This document shows, in pieces, positions 21,168 to 33,445 of a stretch of 64,000 nt of DNA. Under the pieces are notes generated by a model. It was not told the origin of the DNA, searched no databases, and saw only the letters and a program-made list of their open reading frames with translations. Each line of letters starts with the position of its first letter. Position 1 is the first letter of the stretch. Position numbers and translations under genes: made by a program. The DNA is from Panicum virgatum (lineage: Eukaryota > Streptophyta > Magnoliopsida > Poales > Poaceae), in contig NC_053148.1 of assembly GCF_016808335.1 (NCBI RefSeq), positions 49,988,930-50,052,929 of the forward strand, read 5' to 3'.

Positions 21168-24086
21168 TCATTGTTTACTCGCATAGCAATGCTGAACATG
21201 CGAGCTGCCAAGATCTACATACTTGGACCAGTACGGATTGTACTTGGAAATGGCAAGGTCAAGCCAGGGCTTGTAATTCCCGTTGTAATGAACTACCGCA
21301 GCATTATCGATCTCAGCAATATCAACAGCTGGATCATATCCAAGGCCCAAAACATGCCAAGTACGATTCAATGGGTATGTCAGGTTGTAGAAAGTAATTA
21401 GTCCCGGAGGTAATGTACCCAGCTTCCACAGCTTGCGATCCTCATTCTGCAACATGACTTCTATTAGTAAGCAAAACAACAAAATTCATTCAAGTTATAT
21501 CTGTACCATAGCTATTATAGACAGAAGACACATGATGGAAAATGTGATTCAAAAATACAATCAACAGCAAACTATTTGTTCCAATACTTACCAAATCTTG
21601 CCAATAATGGTATATTCCAGTGATATTTCGCTTCCTCCACTCCTTCAGGTCAAACATGTTCATTCCGAACGCCCACCCACAAGCACGTGGATCGAAGTTC
21701 TCTGATATCTTTGGGTGTGAGAAGTTGAGATAAGTGTCAAAGCGATGAAAACTCTCTTTACAGGTTTCAATGGCACCATTTACCATCCCTTTAAGATCTA
21801 TATCCCATAGGGGCGTCAAATCCTTCTGCACAACAATATCATCATCGAGAAACAGTATCTTGTCAAGCATCGGGTGTATTTCTGTCATGTAGAACCTTAA
21901 ATGGTTGAGCATAGACAAATATTTGGGGTTCCTGTACTTTAGATTCTCGTTTCCATCAGAAAGTGATGATGGATCATGTGCTTTGAAGTAATATTCTTTG
22001 AGCCGAGCTGACTCAAGTTGCCGCAAAACAGAACAGTACGATGAATTGAGCCACTTGAAATTGTCTATGTTCTCCACATGAACAATAGCCAGCTGGGGAG
22101 GGTGAGCGATGAACCACATCTTCATGGCTGCAAAATTAAGTCTATCAGTGACAATGTGGAACACATGCTTCTCTGGTTCATTGGCATTTGTCACAGTTGA
22201 TCTGACAACTACTGAGGCTGCAAGCACATTATCAGAAAATATAGCATAGTGATAGAGTGACCTATCCTCAAGCTTTGCTTTATTTTCTTCCTCCTTCAAA
22301 GCAGCATCATGAAAATGCTCCTTCGTCACACCATCACGAAAATAATAATCGGTGGTCAGCTGCATATGTAGGCAGTGCAAGGGCATGGGGACAGTCTTTG
22401 CAGCATGCTGAACCAGGAACGAATTCTGTTTCTTAACTGCATCGATATCTAGTTCCGTAGACTGCAGCATAACACGTAATTTTCTTGATACTTCACTCGA
22501 GCTGTACAGAACATCTCTAGCCGAAGACAGCACATGCCCCATTGCTTTTGCTCTCTCTAAAGCACTGCAGAAATGAGGGGTGATAAGAAACTTATCCTTC
22601 AACACCAAAGTGGAAAAGAGCCAACCTAACTAATTTTTAGAAGTGAAATGAAGTACCTCGAATCGAGTTCGCTATCGATAAGTGCATCCCCAATGGCTGT
22701 TTGGCTTTCTTTTATGCACTTCATGAGCAAGGCATACATGTCTGGTTCCTTCTGGGAAAGTGCAATAGTGGCATATAACTTGGCCATTATTATCTGATCT
22801 TTCATGAGCCTTAGGGTTGAATCTGTATTAGTAAGGCGGAACTCCGGCCTCCATATGTTGTAGCTGCCCCTAACTTTATTATCAAAGTTCCTTGAGCTGT
22901 TTATCGCTGCATTTCGCATCTCAAGTTCAACCTTCTTATCCACCTGAAGCAACTCCTGTACCCTCTGCTCCTTTCTTCTACGCCGAAATACCTGCAGAAG
23001 CAATAGCACCACACCAGATCCACTCAGATGGGTAAAATTAACACATCAGAAGTAAACCAAACAAGAATGCTCATAACATAAATAAATAACCATTTTACTG
23101 CATTTCATAGTCACTAAATTATCACAACATAAACAGGTAACCATTGTACTGCATTTGTAGCCACTGCAAATGGGTGAATGAAATTGACCTGTCGCTTTAA
23201 TTTGATCGGATCCACGCTTTTCGTTTCCAGAGTTTCTGCACTTGAAAGATTGGTGGCTTCTGATCCATTGGCTAGTAGAAGATCCTCAGCAGCCTCTTGC
23301 TGGTGCAACAGAAGAAGAAACACCCATGAGAGGTACAATAAAGAACAACCTACCAACTTCTCTACACAAACAGCATGTTGTTATTCAGCACGTACGGTTC
23401 TGGCTATCGGTTGGCTATCTCTGGGCAACCATGGGTTCTCCCAGATAGAGGACGACGCAAACTCTCTGGCGGTCACTTTGAACAGCTTGATCCGTCCATA
23501 CTGGTCAGTGTACGCAATCGTCTTGTCAGCACTACCCACATCCTGCCAACCATTCACGACACACACTCAATAACCTGGGAAGCAAAGGAATACAGTGCCC
23601 ATTGAGTAATCCTGGGCGTACAAATTCAGAAACGACCTGCGAATTGCCACACCCAGGGCAGTTCTTGGGACGCTGGTGTTCACTGGCAATCCAAAATCGC
23701 GAGACAACACCAAAGTTAGAACCTGTAATCGCATAGGAATGAAGGAGCGATGGCGATGGTCCTTACCCTTGGTGACCGGAGAAGAGCCACTGGGACACCG
23801 CCGATCTGGCGGAGGGCACATGGATTACGACCTGCGGGGAAGAAGCGGCAGGAACAATGAGAAAGGAAGAAGCCCTAACTCTACAAGTTCATCGATGAAC
23901 CTAACATTTCGCCGTTGCAGTGGACAGTAAGGGGCGAGTGGCAATGGGACCAACCTGGAAGGAGATGAAGCAGAGGAAGACGAAGAGGAAGGCGAGGAGA
24001 CCCGGGCGCCGCCGCAGGGAGAAGGGGGTTCTGGGATACGCTGCCGCTGCCGCCGACGAGGAGGCGGCGGTGGAGGAGGACGCCAT
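21168..24086 (-). CDS. GAUT3: Galacturonosyltransferase, GAUT3-like (GT8)
   Basis: This is a Golgi type II membrane glycosyltransferase of the GT8/GAUT family, which adds galacturonic acid from UDP-GalA to pectin. Eight exons on the complement: 24086-23955, 23831-23767, 23682-23637, 23542-23396, 23299-23189, 22991-22657, 22564-21592 and 21446-21168. They total 2088 nt, 695 residues, phase-consistent throughout. The N-terminus has an Arg-rich stretch and one hydrophobic anchor (LLAFLFVFLCFISFQ). A small CPGCG segment comes from exon 3, and GT8 motifs are LYHYAIFSDNVLA, ILFLDDDIVVQKD (the metal-binding DDD), GWAFGMNMFDL, LGTLPPGLITFY and VVHYNGNYKPW. I assign GAUT3/4 rather than GAUT8/9 from the long stem and the KDQIIMAKLYA region. 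Subtype is less certain than family. A hAT MITE lies 68 bp before the ATG. Confidence 0.93.
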
Positions 24087-24154
24087 GGACGGGGAGTGGA
24101 GTGATGGGATGTGAATTTCCTTTTTAATTTTTTTCTTCTTATTTGGGTGATGAG

Positions 24155-24762
24155 CAGGGTTAAAAATACCAACCGGAACCGGTCCGGTTTTACCAGTAAC
24201 CGGTCAAATCGGTCCGGACCGGTTCCGGACAGTTTCAAATTGGCCTAAATTTAAAATTTAAATTTGAATTTCAAACAATAAAAAATTCTTAAAAAATTTC
24301 TAAAAATACTTCAAGTTGCGGCGAATTTAATGGTATCAAATTTTTTCAAATATTCGTTCATTTAGTATATTTTGCGAGCATTTGAAGTTAAATAAAAAAA
24401 CGTGCATACAAAAGTATACAAATACAATATAAAAGTATACAAAAGAGGGTTGGAAGGTTCATTTAGACTAAAACATGTTATACAAACATTCATTTAGTAT
24501 ACTTTGCGTGCATTTGAATTTAAACCAAAAAAGAAAAAAAATTGAATTTGGCTGGTTACCACTCGAACCGACAGGTAACCGGTCAAACCGGACCGGTAAA
24601 CCGGTCCAACCGGTCGGCTAGCCGATAGGAACTGGTTTGAACATGAGTTTTTAGTTTGGATTTTGAATTTGGCTAGTTTTTTCCGGTAACTGGTCAAACC
24701 GGTCCGGTTTACCGTTACCGATGGGCCGCGGTTTTGTCCCACCGGTCGGTAAAAAAAACCTG
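24155..24762. mobile_element. 608-bp hAT MITE (copy A) in the GAUT leader/promoter
   Basis: The ends are CAGGGTTAAAAAT and AAAAAAAACCTG, matching the CAGGG start of hAT elements. The 8-bp duplication GTGATGAG flanks it perfectly (24147-24154, 24763-24770). Both subterminal regions are crowded with ACCGGT and CCGGTC motifs. The same family occurs in opposite orientation at 52652-53144 (copy B). Because it starts 68 bp upstream of the GAUT ATG, it lies in the 5' leader or core promoter of that minus-strand gene. Confidence 0.9.
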
Positions 24763-25011
24763 GTGATGAGAGCTGGGTGTAGGATGGATGAAGAATGACG
24801 AATCTTTTTTTATTAAAAAAATCTATTTTCTGGCCAAAATGAGTTGAACACTGTCCAGTATGTTTTTTTTTTGACACTGTCCAGTATGTTGGATCGATAT
24901 TAGATACAGTTCTGGTTGTCGACTGCGATTGAAAACCAAATGATATAAACTCCTTTATTATTTTTTCTATCTTTCTAAGATCATTAAACAAATTATAATT
25001 GTTAGAGAAAA

Positions 25012-25784
25012 GAGTAAAATCCATCACCCGTCTTTAAATTTGTGTCGCTGTGTCATTCCGGTCCCTAAACTCACAAATCGACTGTTCAGATCCTCAAACT
25101 TGTCCGTCTATGTCATCTCGGTCCATCAACTTGTTCCACTGTGGCATCTCGGTCTCTAAACTAGAAAATCAAACATTTACGTCCCCAAATTTGTTCAATC
25201 ATGTCATTCCGGTTCCTAAACTTGATTTTGAGTCTCATATGAGTCAAAACAGGGCGATCTAAAATCTATATATCAAAAAGTAATTTTAATTTTTTCATAT
25301 GAACTTGAATGAAGATAAACTTTATATCAAAATGGTAGCCCTCAACGTAATCTACAATTTTGTAGTTGAAATATTTTTGAATTAAAACTTTTAGGGTCTC
25401 AAAATATTGTTGTACGTTTATAGATTTTGAAATTTAAAAGTTAAAATTAAATTTTGGGACTCTAAACAATTTTAATTCAAAAAAATTTCAACTGCAAAGT
25501 TGTAGATCGCATCGAGAGATATAATTTTGATATAAAGTTTGTCTTCACTCGATTTCATATGAAAAAGTTATTAATTATTTTTTGATATAGATGTTTTAGA
25601 TCGTCCGATTTGGACTTATATGAGACTCAAAACCAAATTTAGGGATCGGGATGACAGGACTGGACAAGTTTGAGGATCTAAACAGATGGTTTATAAGTTT
25701 AGGGACCGGAATGACACAGCCAAACAAGTTTGAGGATCTAAAAGATCGATTTACGAGTTTAGAGACCGGTGACGCACTTTACTC
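25012..25784. mobile_element. 773-bp foldback (Mutator-type) element
   Basis: The termini GAGTAAAATCC and its counterpart GCACTTTACTC are inverted. The 9-bp duplication TAGAGAAAA lies on both sides (25003-25011, 25785-25793). Almost the whole element is one inverted repeat: TCATTCCGGTCCCTAAACT and GATCCTCAAACTTGT on the left recur as reverse complements on the right, and the AT-rich inner arms pair as well. A transcript would form a long hairpin. Short frames inside it (for example 25050-25262) are by-products of the repeat, not genes. Confidence 0.85.
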
Positions 25785-25793
25785 TAGAGAAAA

Positions 25794-27399
25794 TATTGTG
25801 ACTAAATTACAATGGAGTATTATTGTACCCTCGGGCCAGCACTTGCAAGCTTGAAGTTTTCTCAACGAATTAGACAAGAGAGATGTCGGTTTTACTGAAA
25901 GAAAAATAAAGTTCAGACGGGACGATGATATAACAAATAGAAAAAACTACAACTAGCACAACAGCCCAAGATCAAAGCCTTTTTTGGGCCTTTGTCCTCC
26001 GTGGTTAGAACCTCTAAGGGGCCCTAACGGTTTGGATATGAGTAGGTTGAAAAAAGACATCCAACCTTAGCAAGAATGATGTTGGAGGAATATATGACCC
26101 ATGCTGCTTTAGGCTTTTTAAATTTCGGAGTGACCAGGCCTGCACTGCGAATTTGAAGTTGCACAAAATTAGCGCTTGGAAGTCTTCATGCACAGTTTAA
26201 TGATTCTAGAGATCAATAGTGTGATGATGTTTCTTGCAACTCATATATTCTTGTGTAGGCATGGTCATATGTACTAGTAATTTGGCAAGGATAAAAAAGT
26301 GAGCCCATGGTCAAGTACACACTCTGGACATGCCTAACGTTGTTAATTACACATGGGATCAGGATACATAATCCACATGTGTAGCCAATGAGCTTTTGCT
26401 TAGCAGACATGGACTTGAAACACACCTCCTTTTTTGCCGACTGATGACATATGCAGGTAGGCTTAGTTCCAACCAAGTTACAGCTTTTGACCATCCAACC
26501 AGGGCATCAAATCCTAAAGTGCCTCGAAATCATTTTTAAATCCCCCATTACCACCAAAAGTTATTGCTTTGCTAGTGGGCATCCCACTAGAAACGTCGAA
26601 AAGGAATGCAAAAGAGTGCCACATTGCTTTGGACTATCACATTAGTTTGAAATATCTACAACTTGGAGTAATCTATAAGAGCGAGTAAAGATGCGTTTGG
26701 CAGAGCTCCCAGAGTTGATTCTCTGTTGAATCCAGCAGGAGCTCTACTAAATAGTTTTTTAGAGAGAAGTGATTCGCTGTTTAACTATTTAGAGAGAAGT
26801 GATTCGCTGATTATATGAAATGAACTAAGAGACTGTGCTGAAAAAAAATTAGCTTCTCTTGATTCTATAAAGTAATTCTCCATTTTAAGAGTCTACGCTA
26901 GAGAATTAAAGAAAATTACTTTCAACCACAAAATTACTTCTCTCAGAGAATCTGCTCCTATAGAGAATCAGAATCAGATGGCTCCCAACATTTTCAACAG
27001 CTAGTTTTTTCCCACCTAATATCAAAGGTTGGTTGCTAAAATCTTTCTGCTAATGATTCGAGTGTTTGCTTTTTCTTCACATTTGACCATAGAAATTCAG
27101 GACTTCTGCTGTTCTACAGAACCACGACTGACAAAAACAAGGATGTGAATGACAATGGCTGGATGCTATTGTAAGTGCAATCTGATGCTATCAACTTAGA
27201 CAAGGCTTTCAGTGAGAAGTGGTTGAATGTATGGATATGCCAGGTAGGCATGTACCAAGTCATCGAAAGTGTGACGCTATACTATTACATTGATCATCAT
27301 GATCGGCACAAACTTCGTCATGACAACAAAAAATGTGGTCTACATTTACAATTTCCACATCAGAATCAGTTCATCCTATGTATCATCGTGACCATCCAT
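25794..27399. other. Intergenic DNA; 3' region of the RLCK gene
   Basis: No gene is supported. A MITE-like segment is listed separately at 26690-26985. The bases just below 27400 are the probable 3'UTR of the minus-strand kinase. Confidence 0.4.
26690..26985. mobile_element. Probable MITE (GTTTGGCAGAGCTCC type)
   Basis: It begins GATGCGTTTGGCAGAGCTCC and ends near GAATCAGATGGCTCCCAAC, with AGAGAATC-type words in both orientations, as in a common grass MITE family. It contains a 31-bp near-tandem duplication around TTAGAGAGAAGTGATTCGCTG (26754-26818). The exact ends and TSD are not resolved. Confidence 0.4.
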
Positions 27400-30300
27400 C
27401 TACCTGCCCCTGGAGTTCTTCCTAGCGCTGTCACTCCCCGGTGACTGTCCCTGCTGGCCACGACGCGAGGAGCCACTATTCCTGGGCTCCCTCACCCTGC
27501 TCTTTATAGACTCAATCTGCTCCAGCGCCTCCACCACTTCCTTCATGGATGGACGGCTCTTCGGGTCACCGTTCAGGCACTTGAGGGTCAGCTGAGCAGC
27601 AAGGAGGGCTCCTTTGGAACTGTACTGCCCCTCCAATCCGGGGTCCATCACTTGGCTAAGCTTCCTCCGGTCAGCTAGCAATGGCTTGGACCAGTTCACC
27701 AAGTTCACCTTCTCGCTCACACGGCTTGGGTCCAGCGCCCTCAGGCCAGAGATCATCTCCAGCAGTACAACTCCAAATCCATACACGTCGCTTTTCACAT
27801 ACAGGTGGCCTAGCTCATGAAAGATGCAATCAGCTACCAATTAGCACTCTGAACAGAAAAAGGATAAAATGGTAGACATTTTGAGGGAAACATAAACCCT
27901 GATAGAGATAAGACTTACCGGTAGAAACATACTCTGGAGCTGCATAGCCGTAGGTTCCCATGACTCTTGTTGTCACATGAGACTCCTCGCCATCTGGACC
28001 ATGCTTGGCCAATCCGAAATCTGAGAGCTTTGCATTGAAGTGCTGAACATGACATTGATTTAGGCTGATTAAAGTATTGTTCAGGTAACAACAGCTGGTT
28101 ATTAGTACCGCTGGAAAGAGTGTTTACCGAATCTAATAAGATGTTGGAAGCCTTGAAGTCCCTGTAGATTATTTGTCTTTCTGATGAATGAAGAAAAGCA
28201 AGCCCACGAGCTGCACCGATGAGAATCTTCAGCCTGAGGCTCCAAGGCAGTGGCTCGTAGACCGCCCCTCCTGGCAATGGTAAATAATCACAGTACTAGT
28301 AAATAGGATGTTTCATAAAAGAAATCGATGGATGGCCCGAAATAGTAAAAGTTAAAAACAAGTGGCGCCAACTTTTCATCTTAAATTTCCAAGTTGACTT
28401 GACAAGAAAAATTGAAGGCTGAAGCAGCAAGATATCATACAGCTCTGGCAATTTGGTTGATGTTGACATCCTCCAAAATGCTCGTTAGTTGTATAGCACT
28501 ATGGACTATGGTGCTCGATATATAATAATTTATGAAAATGGTTTGTAGATGCAGATAAAGCACCAACATCTGCATAGTGCGCTACTGCAGGCGAAGTTGG
28601 CATAAAGAGTGCGGAAAAAAGTGACATAAAGAGAATTATTTCTAGATTTTAGCAGCATTAGGAAAAGATCTGCTAAAATACTCACTTCGAAACAGGTGGT
28701 TCTCCAAGCTCCCCTTTGCCATGAACTCATACACAAGTAGTAACTCGTTGTCATCCATGCAATATCCCAAGAGTTTGACGAGATTGGGGTGTGAAATCCT
28801 CCCAAGGAAATTGACTTCAGACTGCAACGGAAACAAACAATTATTTTTGAGAGACAAGCATAGCATCAAAGAGTAGGAAGCCATTTGCCTAAATCAGAAA
28901 TCCTTCTGTAAAAGATAAGACTACAAGCAGAAACAAAGTATAGAAATAAAAAGTGTGAAACAATTGGTGAGAGAACAGGAGCATGCACTAAAGCCTAACA
29001 ACTAGAGCATTCTGATTGTAAGTAGAAAAGGGAACAACAATGGAGTCACTTGAAAAAGAAAAATAACCAGAGTGCCAGGGATACTTCAGGTTCATTCTCC
29101 ACAAAAAAAAAAGACCAATGCACCAGTTAACAATGCATAGAGAAAGAAATTCAGTGAATGATAGGAACAAATTGAAAAAAGAAAGCAAGATGTAGTTTTC
29201 CACAAACATTCAAGTGACATGAGCTAATCCGCTGGTTTTTCTTTTGATGGTTTTTAAATAACTACTGAACTATTTGGTAAGCATTCACTGCTTCGTTTAT
29301 CTATTTCCCTGATAATCAAACGGAAACCCCTTAAAATTGCAATTAATTTCTCCAAAAAAAACATGCATTTAATAATGCAAACAAACAGCAACTTGAGAAT
29401 TGCTGTACCTGCCATTGCTCCATTCCCTGCACGCTCTCAGGATTGAGCTTCTTGACGGCGACCACCATGCCAGTGCTACTCTTGGACGGGTTCAAGGTCT
29501 TCTCATCAACCCATCCCTTGTAAACCTTTCCGAATCCGCCCTCCCCAAGCACCGTCTCGGGCCTGAAGCTCTTGGTGGCACACTTGAGTTCGGCAAAGGT
29601 GTATGTTTTGAGATTTGGAGACTCAAGAATCTGACCCTCTTGATAGTCATCGTCGACACTAACACCACTAACTGTGGATGGCATGAAGGTGCTGGTACTC
29701 AGTGTTGACAGCTTCCCGGTGGTGGCAGAGCTACTAGTCCTCCTCGATGCAGACATTCCTGCACTTGTGACAGGCAATGTGAGGTCTTGAGTTAACTGAT
29801 AGAAAAGGAGAGGTTTGAAATTAAATGCTAACTAATTTATCATAGCATCAAAATAATTTAGATGTCAGGGGATATTTATGCTCATTGACATTGAGATACA
29901 AAGTAAGAAAGCGAATTTTACCATTCGGGTAAAAGTAGGTTTTGTACTAACAGAATATATATGGTATACAAGGGCAGAGGCCAGATATCGAGGCTTCTCA
30001 AGGACCGGGATAAACATTTTCTCTTGGGGAAAAAAGTAGAAGTGGTGCTTTATTCTAGAGAAAAGTCAGCGCAATTGGCAGAAACCAACAAATTTAGTTG
30101 CAAAAGCAAGGTTTTATTTAGTCGAAACAGCAATACGGCCAAATATATTGAGAAAGTGCCCCATACGCTTGATGAGTAGCATGATTGTATATGATTATTC
30201 CTAAGTTTATTCAAGAGAAATTTGTGAAAAGAACCCGGTGGTATATAAATAAGACAGTTTTACGCTGTATGCAATAATCAAGCAAATAATAATTAATAAA

Positions 30301-30717
30301 GGCATGCAAAGTTTCAGTTTGATAAGACATGAATCGAAAAATTGGGCAGGTCTGCGCAGTTTCGGAACCACGATGGATGGAATTAGCAACACACTGGCAC
30401 TGCTGCTACGGGGAGAGTGAATGAATAAATAAAAGAGATACGCTTTAATTTGTTGCAGCATGAGCAGGTGGCTATGAACATTGCAAGTAATTAAATCCAG
30501 GACTCAAGTTAATTAAAAGGGGCCGGGCCACAGAATACCTGCCGGTTGCATTTGAAGGGGATCTCGGAAAGATTGGAGCTTTAGTTAAGATAAGACTTGA
30601 GAGGGGGAAGAGAACCGGAAATGGCTCTGGCTTGTTGTACTTACCAGGAGCAGCCGACGGCGACGCCCTGCTGCCCGGCTGGACGAAGGCGTCGATGGCG
30701 CTGGCGCAGTTCCCCAT
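27400..30717 (-). CDS. Receptor-like cytoplasmic kinase, subfamily VII (PBL)
   Basis: This is a Ser/Thr kinase acting at the plasma membrane just below receptor kinases. Six exons on the complement: 30717-30645, 29758-29409, 28821-28686, 28270-28128, 28042-27919 and 27809-27400, total 1236 nt, 411 residues. The N-terminus MGNCAS carries an N-myristoylation Gly2 and a palmitoylation Cys4. The P-loop is GEGGFG at 96-101, the ATP lysine K127 in VAVKK, the catalytic loop [13 protein letters not shown] with D224, and DFG at 242-244. The P+1 region is [20 protein letters not shown] in place of HRD-K is typical of RLCK-VII. The tail is basic and Ser/Gly-rich. All key residues are present and the length is normal. 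The exact PBL orthologue cannot be named. Confidence 0.95.
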
Positions 30718-30983
30718 CGATCTCTATCTCTGGGGAGGGAGAGAGAGACTGCAGCCTGCAGGGCAGGCAGGGCGCCCTCCCCTTGCGCTGACCAGGGGGA
30801 TGCTTCCCTTTCTTCTTTCTTGTCCTCCTCCCTCTGCCGTGCGTCCTGTGTGTAGTATGTTTGTGTGGAAGGAAGCACAAGCAAAGCAAGCGATGGGGAA
30901 GCGAAGCGAGAGGGGCGGCGGGGAGGAAGGGAAGGCAACCGACGACTGCAACCGCGACTGCAAGTCTGCAACTGCAACTGCTA

Positions 30984-30996
30984 GTATATATATATG
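30984..30996 (-). promoter_or_regulatory. TATA box of the RLCK gene
   Basis: The run ATATATATA (read on the minus strand as CCATATATATATAC) lies about 270 bp upstream of the kinase ATG. It precedes a GC-rich, CT-rich leader of about 230 nt, which fits a grass 5'UTR. No upstream coding exon is needed because the ATG is in a good MGNC context. Confidence 0.5.
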
Positions 30997-31250
30997 GTGC
31001 TACCCTCGCTCGGTCGCTCACTGCAATCTGCAAACCACCCGTACTACGTTCTGCCAAACACGAGAGAGACAAATTAAAGGGCAAGTCCAAACAACTGTAA
31101 GGAAGGAATCCTCCTCCCTAGTCTTTGTTTGTTTGACGATGACGAGTGAGTGTGAGTCCACGCTTTTCTATCTACTACGTTTATACGTGCTTCTTCTTGA
31201 GTACACACACTAGCTTAGCCCTTGGAATTGTTGAATGAGAAAAACTCATA

Positions 31251-31525
31251 GGCTGTGTTTAGTTCCAAAAAAACTCCCTCTCAATTCCAAACTTTCCATC
31301 ACATCGAAACATTAAATATAGCAAATGACCCATGCATGAAGTACTAAATGTAGGTAAATAAAAAAATTGATTGCATAGTTTTGATGTACGTTACGAGACG
31401 AATCTTTTGAGCCTAGTTAGGTCATGGTAGGACAACAATTACCACAAAAAACGAAAAGTGCTACAGTATACTACAGTGTCTGATGTGCCTTTTCGCATCC
31501 CCTTTTCCCTCCATTAAACACAGCC
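31251..31525. mobile_element. Complete MITE, GGC(C/T)GTGTTTAGTT family
   Basis: It starts GGCTGTGTTTAGTT and ends AAACACAGCC, with the family landmarks TCACATCGAAACATTAAAT and GAGACGAATCTTTTGAGCC in the left half and CTACAGTATACTACAGTG in the right. It lies about 530 bp upstream of the RLCK ATG. No convincing TSD is seen beyond three bases. Confidence 0.75.
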
Positions 31526-32105
31526 ATAACAGAGGTGCCTGTACCGCGGCCTAGCTACCTGCTTGCTACATTTCGGCCGGTAGAAAAAACCCGGCTGATT
31601 TTAACTAATTCAATAGTATTCTGTGAGTGAGAATAAATCGGAAGCAGATAAACCGAACATAGTGAATACTATTTATCCCTAGTGAAGCAAAATGACCAAA
31701 ATCCTAATTATATTATGGGAATGCTAGGAGAAACCGTCTCGATCAGTCAAGTGGCTATCTAATTTTGTTATGGGTTGAAACGATTAATTATTTTTGTGTC
31801 AGTCAACGCATGAGTCCAACACCGGTGACGTAGTACATGTTGCCTGACTTTTCACTTGGGGCTTGGGCTACCTCTTGATGTTTCTTAGTTGAGCTTCCCA
31901 CAGCTACATGTACGTACGCTACTAGATACTCGTATACGTAATGCACACGGAGTCGAGCAGTCCCGCCGTTAAAATTGTAGCTGTCACTGTCACACCTTTA
32001 GAATCGGACTAGCTAGTAGCATCAAAGATACCAGTTTGATTTTATCTCATGTAGACAAAAACCTACTCCATCTGTCCTCAAATATAAAATATTAGAGGGA
32101 TTAAA
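31526..32105. other. Intergenic DNA
   Basis: AT-rich sequence with no supportable gene, RNA or bounded repeat. Confidence 0.4.
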
Positions 32106-32310
32106 CACTACTATAAAATTTAACATCGTAAACACCTCATTACCGCTAGTTCCCTTTGGAACCGACGATGATAATGGACATCACCGCCAGTTCGTATTAC
32201 AAATAGGTGGTGATAGCTTGCAAGGGCACTACCGTCGGGTCATAATACGAACTGACGGTGATGGTGGGTATCACTGTCTGGTCATGATACAACCTGATGC
32301 TGATGCATTC
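32106..32310 (+). mobile_element. CACTA transposon terminus (partial)
   Basis: It begins CACTACTATAAAA, the CACTA signature, and is followed by subterminal repeats of the type CACCG(C/T)C(G/A)GTTCGTAT in both orientations (for example GGTCATAATACGAACTGACG). These are the usual transposase-binding arrays. No transposase and no matching 3' terminus were found in the window. It is probably a truncated or non-autonomous copy. Confidence 0.65.
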
Positions 32311-33020
32311 ACCTTTTTTTCTTCTATTCCAGCCTCTCTCATTGTATTCTACATCTCATTCTACCCCTCCTCCCGATCTTCCTCACTTCCCCCATCGCCA
32401 CTCCCTCCCATACTTCTTCCCCAGCACCCCTTCCTTCCCTTCTTCCCCTCCCCCGCACTACCTCCCCTGCCGTCTTCCCCTCCACTTCCCATCAGCTTAC
32501 CTCCTACCACCGTAGCCTTTGCATACACAGAACTGCACATCCCCAACCTTCACCCTCGCCTCCCCATCTGCTCACCTCCTGCCATCGCGCCCTCTGCGCA
32601 CCCCCACCCCTACCCCTCATCACCTCCTAGGCTCCTACTCTCCCCTCCCCTCCCCCTTCTAGTAACGCAGCGTTGCGCGGGGCCACAGTGGCCCTCCCCT
32701 AACCCTCTTTGTCAGCGTCGGCGCCGCGTGTGGTGGTCGCAGCAACGTGCGTAGCCCGTGGCCACGGCGGCACGCGGGGCCACGGCAGTGCCTGGCAGCG
32801 GTGGCCCTCCCCTTCCCCTCCGGCAACGCGGCGCCAGTGCATGGTGGCAGTGGCGTGCGTGACCTGTCAGTGAGATCGCTCTAATCTTGCAGTAGCCCTG
32901 GTCCCCCTCTCCCTCTCCTACGTGGCGGCGGTGGCAGTGAGTGCGGCGGCTGTGAGTGGGGTGGCTTCGAGCGGGACCAAGTCCCGCGCGGCGGCGGCTC
33001 GAGGGGCCGTAGCAGCCTTT
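32311..33020. other. CT-rich then GC-rich low-complexity DNA
   Basis: A long pyrimidine-rich stretch (32330-32680) full of CCCTCC and CCTTCC words is followed by GGCGGC-rich DNA. The open frames here are proline/serine low-complexity translations and not credible genes. It may be the interior of the CACTA element. Confidence 0.45.
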
Positions 33021-33029
33021 TTTGTTTTT

Positions 33030-33445
33030 TAAAAGAGCAACACTACCAGGTCATATATGGGGATCCCGGGAAGGCCCCGGGATGTTTCGGAACTCCTTAC
33101 ATAGCAATCCCGGATCGCGACAGTCCGGGTCCATGCGACAAGATCCTATCCCACGGACACACACCTTTTGTAGGGCGGTGCCCCCCTCCAAGCGCCACGT
33201 TCACACCAAAGGAGGTAAACTCTTCCAGGAGCCCACCGGGAAGGCTATAAATAAGATACATAGTTAACATATAAAGGGCCGGCAGATTCAAGGCAACTTA
33301 ATACAACCACCAGCAACACACAAGACGCAGGGTGTTACGCTCTCCAAGTGGCCCAAACCTATCTAAACAACCTTGCTCCTTGATCGTCATTAAAATTTCA
33401 GATCCCACCATGTGTTACACCCATGGCTGAATCTCTAAACGGGGA
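33030..33445 (+). mobile_element. Probable LTR-retrotransposon LTR fragment
   Basis: It contains CGGGAAGGCCCCGGGATG, a TATA-like GCTATAAATAAG (33244-33255) and, downstream, TACGCTCTCCAAGTGGCCCA, an arrangement I associate with grass Ty3/Gypsy LTR R-U5 regions. No TG/CA borders, TSD, primer-binding site or gag-pol were identified, so this is a tentative call. Confidence 0.35.

Noticed and set aside
25050..25262. 70-codon frame with repeated SRSxN phrases
   Set aside because: It is generated by the internal repeats of the foldback element.
32218..32754. 178-codon Pro/Ser-rich frame
   Set aside because: It is a translation of pyrimidine-rich low-complexity DNA within or beside a CACTA end.
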